A stretch of DNA of 64,000 nucleotides, from contig JADJSK010000012.1 in assembly GCA_016711705.1 (NCBI GenBank), forward strand, positions 124,001 to 188,000, in the 5' to 3' direction. The position numbers and the translations under genes were made by a program. Below, piece by piece: positions 9,527-17,188 of the stretch. Origin of the DNA: Candidatus Brachybacter algidus (GTDB taxonomy: Bacteria; Bacteroidota; Bacteroidia; Chitinophagales; Saprospiraceae). The notes beneath the pieces are model-generated. The model was not told where the DNA came from, made no database searches, and saw nothing but the letters and a program-made list of their open reading frames with translations. Positions within the stretch are counted from its first letter, which is position 1. The number at the start of each line of letters is the position of its first letter.

Positions 9527-10336
9527 CTAAAATGTTTTTATTACTTCTACGAATAATTTTGAAAGCTTAAGATCAGCCTTTCCGGCGGTCTCAATTATTT
9601 CTGCAATGTTCACCGCTTTTAGATTTTCAGGATCACATTCATCTGTAATTACAGAAATAGCAATGCATGGCAGCGACATATGATTAGCTGCAATCACCTC
9701 GGGCACGGTAGACATTCCCACCATGTCAGCGCCGATGATTTTGAGATGACGATATTCGGCTTTTGTTTCGAGGTTCGGACCATGAACTGCGGCATAAATA
9801 CCTTTCTTTAATGCGATTCCAATCTCCACTGCTTTTTCCAGAAATAATTTTTTCAGCGCTACATCATAGGGTTCACTCATATCAGGAAATCGAGGGCCTA
9901 GCTCATCAAAATTTCTTCCTGTCAAAGGATTACCATAAAGCAAATTTATATGATCATCAATTAGAATCAAATCTCCTTTTTTAAAATTGAGATTAATGCC
10001 GCCTACAGCATTTGATAAGAAAAGCTTTTGAATGCCTAAGAGCTTCATTACTCTTATCGGAAAAACAATTTCCTGCAAGGAATATCCTTCATAGGCATGC
10101 ATCCTTCCATGCATAATGAGGACGTTTTTATCACCGATAGTGCCAAAGACGAGGTTGCCCTTGTGAAATTCCACTGTTGAAATCGGAAAACCTGGGATAT
10201 CAGCATAAGGTATTGTTAACTTTACCTCCACATGTTTCATCAAATTATTCAATCCTGATCCCAGGACTATTCCCACAACCGGGCTCTCTACACCCTTCTC
10301 AATTAAATATTCTCTTGCTTTATTAAATTCTTCCAT
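9527..10336 (-). CDS. purine-nucleoside phosphorylase
   Basis: 269 residues, the usual length for trimeric purine-nucleoside phosphorylase. Recognisable motifs are the phosphate loop GIVLGSGLNNL (about residues 22-31), HGRMHAYEGYS, the family pattern ending LSNAVGGIN, and VHGPNLETKAEYRHL with GADMVGMSTVPEVIAA. The base-specificity loop reads SVITDECD, with Asp where 6-oxopurine-specific enzymes usually carry Asn, so the substrate range is uncertain. The enzyme splits purine (deoxy)nucleosides with phosphate to base and (deoxy)ribose-1-phosphate in cytoplasmic purine salvage. Confidence 0.92.
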   Translation of the reverse strand: MEEFNKAREYLIEKGVESPVVGIVLGSGLNNLMKHVEVKLTIPYADIPGFPISTVEFHKGNLVFGTIGDKNVLIMHGRMHAYEGYSLQEIVFPIRVMKLLGIQKLFLSNAVGGINLNFKKGDLILIDDHINLLYGNPLTGRNFDELGPRFPDMSEPYDVALKKLFLEKAVEIGIALKKGIYAAVHGPNLETKAEYRHLKIIGADMVGMSTVPEVIAANHMSLPCIAISVITDECDPENLKAVNIAEIIETAGKADLKLSKLFVEVIKTF

Positions 10337-10478
10337 GTTTATTTTTAGAGTATCTTATCAAAATAGAAATAAGTACATTTCATAAATATAATAATTTTTT
10401 GTGGTTTATACTTCATGCATTCGTACTTTAGGCTATATTAATATACGATTCGAATATTTAGTCTTTTTTATTGATGAG

Positions 10479-10498
10479 AAAAGCACGACCGTGCTTTT
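10479..10498. terminator. hairpin between convergent/adjacent minus genes, terminator-like
   Basis: AAAAGCAC and GTGCTTTT flank a four-base loop, giving a stem whose ends are A/T tracts on either strand, so it could act bidirectionally. It lies downstream of the toroid lipoprotein gene, which ends at 10611. Confidence 0.5.
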
Positions 10499-10610
10499 GC
10501 CTGCTGCCGCCAGCTCCGTCATTTTCAATTTCCACGATCATGAGCAAATATTAGGACAATTTCATGAATACGGTAACCACGATGTTCCCCAAATTGGATA
10601 AAAGGAACGA

Positions 10611-11963
10611 TCAATTTTTCCAAAACATATCAGCCTGAGGGATATTCTTCCCCCTCCCCACCTCAAATGGATTAAAACCCTTCATCGCAAATAAATACCA
10701 AGCACCACCAGATATGGCAATTTTTGTATCTGCTCCTGACCAAAGTATATCAGCACCATAGGATGTGCCGGGATTGCTGGCGTAAGGGAAACCTGATGCA
10801 TTCGAATAATTAGTACTCTGAATAAGGACCTTCTCTATTTCCGTTAAATAATAAGCCTTTTCAGAGAACATACCTGCAATCCCAAAAGCGACTGCCATCT
10901 GACCTGTACCCTCCGGCCAAACGGTGTCAATGTCTTCATCAAAACAATAACCTGTTATTTGCGCACCATTAGTGGCAGTTTTTGCGGTAAGAAATCGTTG
11001 TGCGGTAATCAAGGCAGAAACAGGGTAACCTTCAAACATGCAATAAGACCAAGCATGTACATCAAGGGCATATAGATATTTAGGGTTTTCGGGCCAGGAG
11101 ACGAGGTTTTTGTCGATAGCGTCCCAACGATTTAGTTTGAGGTAGTTCAACAGGTTACGATGAAAGTCGGTGTATCCGGTGATGGCATTGAAGGCATCAA
11201 TGTTGCCCTCCGTCACTTTGTAATTCAATAAATTGTTGCTCGCATCATATCCTGAAAAGAGCCCACCATCTGTATCTTGGAGAGCTTGCAACCAAGTGCC
11301 TAGTGCAGATGCAAGTTCATCGTATTTGGTATTTGTAGTTTTCTGTTTGTAATTATTCAGCGCTATGAGTAACCATGCATTATCACCCATCCAGCGGTGT
11401 CCATTCGGAACACCCGCTCGATCTCTTAATTGTGAAAATCCGCCAACTCCTTTTTTGAGTTCCGATTCAATCCTGGAATTAAAAAAATCAAATATTTTTT
11501 CCGCTTTGGCAATATCATTTTTCGTCAGGAATACCAATGCTGCTAATGCATTGTCGTACAAGGAGACAATATTTCCATTTTCAACACTCTCCAGTAATCC
11601 ATTTGGTAATTGTTGTGCATTGAACCAGTTAAAGATCTGTGTTTCAACAGTACTTGGTTTTTCAGTTCCGATGAAAAGCACGCCATTGATGGATGCCGAG
11701 ACTTTAATATTTGTTGGGTTAAATGTAAAATTATTTAATGCTGGTGTAAATGTATTTTCATCGATTAAATCATTGATCATCCAATAACCCTGGGCATCTG
11801 TTGTGACCGATTTGGCATCACCATAAGCTATGCTGACGCCTTCCATGCCGATGCCGGAATTGTTGATGACTCTCCCATTGACGTTATAAGGCTTGGATGT
11901 GGTGTCTTCTTTGGCGCAGGAGAGGAGAAGGAGGAAGAAGGAATATGTTATAATTTGTCTCAT
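10611..11963 (-). CDS. lipoprotein with carboxypeptidase-regulatory-like and alpha/alpha-toroid domains
   Basis: The start is set at the ATG at 11963, because it begins a lipoprotein signal (MRQIITYSFFLLLLSC, lipobox Cys16); the frame extends 44 codons further upstream without signal features. The 450-residue protein has an N-terminal carboxypeptidase-regulatory-like domain (VNGRVINNSGIGMEGVSI, TTDAQGYWMI). A long helical domain follows with repeated Trp/Gly-rich segments (GHRWMGDNAWLLIALN, LYALDVHAWSYCMFEG, VWPEGTGQMAVAFG), resembling six-hairpin glycosidase/toroid folds. It is probably anchored in the outer membrane and involved in carbohydrate handling; the substrate is unknown. Confidence 0.7.
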   Translation of the reverse strand: MRQIITYSFFLLLLSCAKEDTTSKPYNVNGRVINNSGIGMEGVSIAYGDAKSVTTDAQGYWMINDLIDENTFTPALNNFTFNPTNIKVSASINGVLFIGTEKPSTVETQIFNWFNAQQLPNGLLESVENGNIVSLYDNALAALVFLTKNDIAKAEKIFDFFNSRIESELKKGVGGFSQLRDRAGVPNGHRWMGDNAWLLIALNNYKQKTTNTKYDELASALGTWLQALQDTDGGLFSGYDASNNLLNYKVTEGNIDAFNAITGYTDFHRNLLNYLKLNRWDAIDKNLVSWPENPKYLYALDVHAWSYCMFEGYPVSALITAQRFLTAKTATNGAQITGYCFDEDIDTVWPEGTGQMAVAFGIAGMFSEKAYYLTEIEKVLIQSTNYSNASGFPYASNPGTSYGADILWSGADTKIAISGGAWYLFAMKGFNPFEVGRGKNIPQADMFWKN

Positions 11964-12033
11964 TTGTTTTGGAGGTAGAGGATATAAAGATAAGGAGGAT
12001 TTTTGGAAATATGAAGGGGCCTCCCCCTGCACT

Positions 12034-12321
12034 CCTCTGATGCTAGGGTTTATACACATCTTTTTTGTTAAGTTCAAAGTAAACTTTGGTGACACAGCGA
12101 CGTAGGTTAACCTACGCCGAGCCTCACGATCTAAGTTTTTACTTTAAATTTTGTACATCATTCGCTATGAAGTGTTGAGCGTAGGTTAACCTACGTTCGG
12201 GTGTCTGCAAAATTAATTTTGCTTATAAGTAAATCAATAACAAACAAACAATTATATTAATTTTCTAATTAAGCCTTTTATTGAAAGAATACTTATGTAT
12301 AAACCCTAGCTCTGGCAGAGG
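12034..12321. repeat. fold-back, MITE-like element with twin palindromes
   Basis: The outer arms are GCTAGGGTTTATACA at 12042-12056 and its exact reverse complement at 12296-12310, with CCTCTG (12034-12039) / CAGAGG (12316-12321) just outside. Inside lie two copies of the 16-bp palindrome CGTAGGTTAACCTACG at 12101-12116 and 12180-12195. The sequences beside the two palindromes are also partly complementary, so the whole element folds back on itself. No coding capacity and no clear target-site duplication are visible. It sits between the ketoacyl synthase and lipoprotein genes. Confidence 0.65.
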
Positions 12322-12500
12322 GGTGTTAATTTAAGCACCACGTATTTAATTTATCAACGAGTTACATATTAAAGGGTTAGAGAACTGGATGACCCTGCGT
12401 TTGAGGGGGTAGGGGGAGGAAAAGGGTTTTGTCTTTTGATGAGTATTTCTTTTCCACGGAAGTTACGAAGTTAGGCAATTATAATTTCTGCCTTCTAACT

Positions 12501-13661
12501 TCAAATTTTCTCCAGCACTAAACTCACCGCTTGTCCACCAAATCCCAACGTATTAATCATGATATTTCGAATTGGTGTTTTTATTATATGAGGATCCGAT
12601 AGAAATGGTGCTGTAATGAATTCTTGTTTGCCAAACATCAAAGCAGCAAGCAAAATGCCATGCATGCCTGAAGCGCCAAAGGTATGGCCGGTCAGCCATT
12701 TGGTGGAGGTGATTAGTGGGCGCTTGTCGAAAACATGGTCGATGGCTCTAACTTCTGCTTTGTCACCTTCCATCGTGCCCGTAGCATGGCAGATGATGAC
12801 GTCGACTGAGCCAAGACCGGCGCTTTTCAACGCCATACGCATGGAGTTTTGCAATCCAATACCTTCTGAATCGACGGCGACAGGATGTTTCTGTGGTTCT
12901 GTCGCAAAACCCGCACTCAGGATGCGGATCTTACTATGTTCATTTACTTTTTCAAGGACGGCGATGATTGCGGCTTCTCCGAGGATGAGGCCACTGGAAG
13001 TCTTGTCGAGGTCGAGACTTCTGACAGGGTAATTGGTGTTTTCTGTAGCTTTTGAATATATTTTGAGAGCCTTCATCTGTGCCAGATTGTGCGGTGTCAA
13101 TGGCGTATCTACTGCACCTGCGATGACACGGTCAGCCATCCCGGAATTGATCCATGCTGCTGCATTAAGGATGGACTGTGAAGAAGTGCTACAGGTCATG
13201 CTGTGTTCTACCTGAAATCCTTCTAATCCTAGAGTCTGAGCCACGAAGGATGCAATATTGCCCAGTGTAGTCATGGGTGAGGAATATGCCTGTACCTTTC
13301 CATTCTGCTGCAAGTATTCCACGCTTTGCTCCATGAGGCCCGATGCACCGCGTGAGGAACCAATAGATATCATTGATCTTAATCCGTCGGCAAGGGCAGC
13401 GTTGTCTATATTTTTCAAGGCCAATAAAGTCAGCAAGGTGGAGCGGTCGGCGAATGACAGCGCCCTGAGGGGAGAGCCTAATACTTTGTGTATTTCTTCG
13501 TTGGAATAAGGAAATGGAGAGGTGAGCAGTTGGTGAACCGGGTCGAATGAAAAGGCAGGAATGCCTGATGTATAATGTTCATATAGGGCAGAGAGCGTGT
13601 TACCAAGGGGGGTTTCGAAGTGGAGGGATTGTATGCCCAGATTTAATTTCATTGGTATCAT
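12501..13661 (-). CDS. beta-ketoacyl synthase, likely pimeloyl/biotin-associated
   Basis: A 386-residue FabF-fold ketoacyl synthase. The catalytic triad is visible: Cys157 in MTCSTSSQS, His292 in CHATGTMEGD and His326 in TGHTFGASG. The start may be M1 or M4 (MKLNLGIQ). It lies about 100 bases downstream of a BioF-like gene on the same strand, suggesting one transcript. BioF-adjacent ketoacyl synthases in Bacteroidota are thought to help make the pimeloyl chain for biotin; that role here is inference from the neighbour. A generic fatty-acid or secondary-metabolite role is the alternative. Confidence 0.82.
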   Translation of the reverse strand: MIPMKLNLGIQSLHFETPLGNTLSALYEHYTSGIPAFSFDPVHQLLTSPFPYSNEEIHKVLGSPLRALSFADRSTLLTLLALKNIDNAALADGLRSMISIGSSRGASGLMEQSVEYLQQNGKVQAYSSPMTTLGNIASFVAQTLGLEGFQVEHSMTCSTSSQSILNAAAWINSGMADRVIAGAVDTPLTPHNLAQMKALKIYSKATENTNYPVRSLDLDKTSSGLILGEAAIIAVLEKVNEHSKIRILSAGFATEPQKHPVAVDSEGIGLQNSMRMALKSAGLGSVDVIICHATGTMEGDKAEVRAIDHVFDKRPLITSTKWLTGHTFGASGMHGILLAALMFGKQEFITAPFLSDPHIIKTPIRNIMINTLGFGGQAVSLVLEKI

Positions 13662-13761
13662 TTAATTACTAGTCTTAATTAATTGAAATTCAGATATTGA
13701 AATATCCACCCTCTGAGCCTCCTCCAAAGTGGGACATCCATATGGTTTCATATTTCTCATT

Positions 13762-14871
13762 TCAGCTTACATTATTTAATGTTTTAAACAAAATATCGAA
13801 TTCTTCCGAAGTGTTGTAGGCATGAAGGCTGATGCGGAGTCCAGCATGACCGGCAGGAACAGTTGGTGGGCGGATGGCTTTGACCTGGAGGCCTTTGAAT
13901 AAAAGGTTTTTTTCAAGTCCAATGGTGGTTGGGGCATCTCCAATAGTAAGAAACTGCACGGGGCCTTGATTAGAAGTAATGGTCAAATTGCTATTGAAAG
14001 ATGTAACTTGCGATAAATAATATTTGATGAGTTTGTCTAATTCCTCATTTGGTTTATGATTGTTGGAATGATAGTCAATGAGTTGAGAGATGGTGGCGGC
14101 ATCATTTATGGGGATGGCAGTGGTATAAATGAATGGTCTTGAAAAATTAATGAGATATTCCCGTATTAACTCTGTTGCTAACACCGCTGCACCTGCATAT
14201 CCAAATGCCTTTCCAAAGGTAATAATGCGGATGAGATTTTGGAATTCATGTGCTTTCTCATACCCCACACCTTTATAATCTCTGCCCGAGACACCCACTG
14301 CATGCGCTTCATCGAGCACCAAAGTAAAATCATACTTTGCATTCAAGACTAACAACTCATCTATGTCGATTACAGTACCAGTCATAGAATATAAAGACTC
14401 TACAGCGACGATAATACGCCCTGATCCGGAATGTTTTTTCAATTTTTCTTCGAGGTCATTCAGGTCATTATGTCGGAAAGAGTGACGCTCTGCATGACTC
14501 AGACGCATGCCGTCGTGCATAGAAGCGTGTATATATTCGTCATAAATAAATACGTCTCCACGATGCGCGATGCAGGACAATACACCGATATTGGCCTGAT
14601 AACCTGAACTGAATAGCAATGCTCCTTCGGCATTGAAATATTGGCTTAATAGCTTTTCTGTTGTCTCGTGTTGTGTATTATTTCCACTGATGAGTCTTGA
14701 TCCGGTAGCGCCTTTGATAGTAAGGTGTGCAGCAATTTTTCCTACTTCCATTAGTCGGGCGTAGCCAAGGTAATCATTCGACTGAAGGTCGACTAATGAT
14801 GGGTCTGACAGGCTCAGTGAGCGGTATAACGCTTTTTCTTTTTGTTGGTAAAGCCTATCTTGGTAGTTCAT
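13762..14871 (-). CDS. bioF: 8-amino-7-oxononanoate synthase-like PLP enzyme
   Basis: A 369-residue fold-type I PLP enzyme of the alpha-oxoamine synthase family. Seen are the early SNDYLGYA motif, GATGSRLISGN, LLFSSGYQANIG, the Asp-Glu-Ala-His cofactor site at 187-190 and the Schiff-base lysine in TFGKAFG (Lys221). These match BioF better than Kbl or Spt, because TFGKAFGYAGAA follows BioF usage. BioF condenses pimeloyl-ACP or pimeloyl-CoA with alanine in biotin synthesis. The ketoacyl synthase downstream supports this. No other bio gene is in the window. Confidence 0.8.
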   Translation of the reverse strand: MNYQDRLYQQKEKALYRSLSLSDPSLVDLQSNDYLGYARLMEVGKIAAHLTIKGATGSRLISGNNTQHETTEKLLSQYFNAEGALLFSSGYQANIGVLSCIAHRGDVFIYDEYIHASMHDGMRLSHAERHSFRHNDLNDLEEKLKKHSGSGRIIVAVESLYSMTGTVIDIDELLVLNAKYDFTLVLDEAHAVGVSGRDYKGVGYEKAHEFQNLIRIITFGKAFGYAGAAVLATELIREYLINFSRPFIYTTAIPINDAATISQLIDYHSNNHKPNEELDKLIKYYLSQVTSFNSNLTITSNQGPVQFLTIGDAPTTIGLEKNLLFKGLQVKAIRPPTVPAGHAGLRISLHAYNTSEEFDILFKTLNNVS

Positions 14872-15179
14872 GTTGGTTTAGTAAGAATATTAGGGCGAAG
14901 GTAAGACTTATTGGAATGAAAAATGAAGGACGAAAGATGAGAGCATGCGATTTGGATTTTGAGTGAATGCTATTTTGATATTTAGTGGTTCTCGAAAAGC
15001 CTCAAAGATAGAGCACGCAAAGGGGGCGAATAGGAGAATAGAAAGTAAGTTGGTACTAATACACAGAACTTGACTTCTAAATGCATAAAATTCGATCATC
15101 ATTTCCGTTATGGCAAACTGATGCCCTCTCCATTGCTGCACTACCTAACTATTATACAGGTGAACTCTTAACTGGTGCA
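14872..15179. other. intergenic region without recognisable content
   Basis: 308 bases between bioF and ddl. A 77-codon frame exists but has no family resemblance or start signal. I see no strong hairpin here. Confidence 0.5.
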
Positions 15180-16172
15180 CTACCTCAACTTCTCCGCCAA
15201 AGCCTCCGCCACGGCATAATCAAAAAACTGAGCTAGCGTCCAACCGTATGCTACGGCTTGTTGTGGAATGATGCTGGCTTCGGAAAGTCCGGGGACTGTA
15301 TTGGCCTCAATGAGGTGGAAGGTCTCTCCGATGAGGATGTAATCCACGCGGACGAAACCCTTACAATCAAGGGCAGTATATATTTTAGAAGTGAGTTCCT
15401 GGGCTTGTTTGGTGAGTTCCGGGCTGATTTCGGCAGGAGTAACTTCCAGAGATGCCCCTTCATATTTAGCTTCAAAATCGAAAAATTCATTTTCGGGAAT
15501 GATCTCTGTGACTGGCAGCACGACGATTTCACCTTTGACACGCATGACGCCATTGCCAAATTCACGGCCATCCATGAATGCTTCCAAAAGGATATTGTCA
15601 TCAAATTGAAAGGCATAATCTATTGCCGATGTAAGGTCCTCCGGTCTTTTTACTTTTCGGACACCGAAGCTTGAGCCATGAGCATTTGGTTTTACGAAAA
15701 GTGGCAATTGTAATTTTTCAATTATTTTAGTCAGGTCAATACCCTTTTCATACTCTTTTTTGTTTAAAAACACTTCTTTTGCGATGGGTACTCCACGATC
15801 TTTCAACACTTGTTTGGTCAGGTATTTACTCATCGTAAGTGCCGATACAAAGCCATCACAACATGTATAAGGGATGTCCAAAATATCGAAATAACCCTGA
15901 ATTACGCCATTTTCCATGGGTGCTCCGTGAATAGCACAAAATACGACGTCCGCTTTCCACGGTTCATCGTGCAGATTAAAGCTAAAGTCATTTTTATCAA
16001 TTGCCGCACCAGTGATCAGATCTGTCCATTTTGCACCCAAAATGTCGATGATGCGTGCATCATATTTATCTTCCGGCAAATACTTTAATACGACGGAGGC
16101 GCTTTTCTCTGAAACTACGCGTTCTTCCGAATCTCCGCCGGATAAAATGGCAACTTTGATCTTATTTGACAT
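15180..16172 (-). CDS. ddl: D-alanine--D-alanine ligase
   Basis: The start is set at the ATG at 16172 (MSNKIKVAILSGGDSEERVVS); the open frame runs 38 codons further upstream through palindromic intergenic DNA. The protein is 330 residues, normal for Ddl. ATP-grasp features are LPLFVKPNAHGSSFGV, LLEAFMDGREFGNGVM, GFVRVDYIL and the carboxy motif EANTVPGLSEASIIPQ. The enzyme joins two D-alanines using ATP for peptidoglycan precursor synthesis. It is monocistronic here. Confidence 0.95.
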   Translation of the reverse strand: MSNKIKVAILSGGDSEERVVSEKSASVVLKYLPEDKYDARIIDILGAKWTDLITGAAIDKNDFSFNLHDEPWKADVVFCAIHGAPMENGVIQGYFDILDIPYTCCDGFVSALTMSKYLTKQVLKDRGVPIAKEVFLNKKEYEKGIDLTKIIEKLQLPLFVKPNAHGSSFGVRKVKRPEDLTSAIDYAFQFDDNILLEAFMDGREFGNGVMRVKGEIVVLPVTEIIPENEFFDFEAKYEGASLEVTPAEISPELTKQAQELTSKIYTALDCKGFVRVDYILIGETFHLIEANTVPGLSEASIIPQQAVAYGWTLAQFFDYAVAEALAEKLR

Positions 16173-16253
16173 ATAAAAAATGTTTAATGTGTAAAGGTAA
16201 TAATTAATGGTAAATGGTGAATTATAAATTGTGCGGGGGGTGATGGGAGGACC

Positions 16254-16288
16254 CGCCCATCGGGCGTACAATGGGTCATGACCCATTG
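16254..16288. repeat. hairpin plus perfect 20-bp palindrome upstream of ddl
   Basis: CGCCCATCGGGCG (16254-16266) is a 5-bp GC hairpin. It is followed at 16269-16288 by the perfect palindrome CAATGGGTCATGACCCATTG. Both lie about 80-115 bases before the ddl start and to the left of the transposase palindrome cluster. They could be an operator for ddl or an outlying member of the mobile palindrome set. Confidence 0.55.
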
Positions 16289-16353
16289 GGGATCCCCCCT
16301 CATATTTGGATATGTGGAATAATGGGGTTATATTTATGGATTCAAACGCCGTT

Positions 16354-16499
16354 CAAACACCTGAAAATATGAACATGTGGATATGATTAATCATCATTGG
16401 CCTTTCGACCAACGATGGGGGGTAACCATTTCATCATTGGCCTTTCGACCAATGCTGTAGGGGAAACGCTCTTTCAGAGCTGTATGTTTCAGGTGTTTG
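16354..16499. repeat. left palindrome cluster of the RAYT element
   Basis: Two direct copies of TTGGCCTTTCGACCAA (16397-16412 and 16437-16452), each an imperfect hairpin, are followed by the perfect hairpin GCTCTTTCAGAGC (16468-16480). The group is enclosed by CAAACACCTGAAA (16354-16366) and its exact complement (16487-16499). It ends 34 bases before the transposase start, and matching units lie on the other side of the gene. Confidence 0.8.
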
Positions 16500-16533
16500 G
16501 AGGTAATTTTAATCACTATTTAAATTTTAAATT

Positions 16534-16986
16534 ATGGGACAATCACTTGTAAAAAATTATGTACACATTGTATTTAGTACGAAATACAGGACACCGTGGA
16601 TTCAGGAAGAATATGAAGACATTTTATTTTGTTATTTGGGAGCATTATGTAATGATCATGACTGCCAACCGATGAGAGTCGGTGGATATTTGGATCATGT
16701 TCACATTTTATGTAAATTGTCTAGAAATATTGCTCTGGCAGAATTAGTTTCTAAGGTAAAATCTGTTTCATCCGGGTGGTACAAAAAACAACACGATGAA
16801 CTGAAAGGATTTTATTGGCAAAATGGATACGGTGCATTTTCTGTCAATCCAACTTCAATTAATTCTGTGATCAAATACATAGAAAATCAAAGAATACACC
16901 ATCAACACCAGGACTTTCAAAATGAATTCCGTGGATATATGAAAAAATATAAAATGGATTATGAAGAAAGATACGTGTGGGATTGA
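16534..16986 (+). CDS. IS200-like REP-associated tyrosine transposase (RAYT, Y1 HUH family)
   Basis: 150 residues, the size of an IS200/TnpA_REP single-domain transposase. It opens HIVFSTKYRTPWI and has the HUH site DHVHIL (His55, His57), GWYKKQHDELKGFYWQNGYGAFSV, and the catalytic tyrosine candidate Tyr115 in SVIKYIENQ. Enzymes of this family nick and rejoin single-stranded hairpin ends. Related hairpins lie on both sides of the gene, as expected for a transposase and its substrates. No TnpB accessory gene is present. Confidence 0.9.
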   Translation: MGQSLVKNYVHIVFSTKYRTPWIQEEYEDILFCYLGALCNDHDCQPMRVGGYLDHVHILCKLSRNIALAELVSKVKSVSSGWYKKQHDELKGFYWQNGYGAFSVNPTSINSVIKYIENQRIHHQHQDFQNEFRGYMKKYKMDYEERYVWD

Positions 16987-17019
16987 TGGGAATCTATTAG
17001 TGTTGGTAATTTAGGAGCG

Positions 17020-17119
17020 TTGGCCTTTCGACCAACGTTATGGGGAAACGCCCTTTCAGGGCTAAACGTACCTAAAGCTCTGAAAGAGCGTCTCCCTCCA
17101 GGGTTGGTCGAAAGGCCAA
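17020..17119. repeat. right palindrome cluster of the RAYT element
   Basis: TTGGCCTTTCGACCAA at 17020-17035 is followed by the hairpin GCCCTTTCAGGGC (17050-17062). An inverted partner unit follows: GCTCTGAAAGAGC (17077-17089) and TTGGTCGAAAGGCCAA (17104-17119). The two units face each other, like bacterial interspersed mosaic elements built from paired REPs. The stem arms differ between copies (GCTCT or GCCCT) but remain base-paired, so the pairing itself is conserved. Confidence 0.8.
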
Positions 17120-17188
17120 CCCTAATCAACCCTAACTAACCCTAACACAAAATCAATTATTTCAAATAAAACCCCTAATTTCACAACT

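Noticed and set aside
10401..10601. 66-codon frame between the purine phosphorylase and the lipoprotein gene
   Set aside because: It spans a terminator-like hairpin and has no recognisable features, though a gene remnant is not excluded.
14908..15141. 77-codon frame between bioF and ddl
   Set aside because: No ribosome-binding site, no family pattern, and AT-rich noncoding look.
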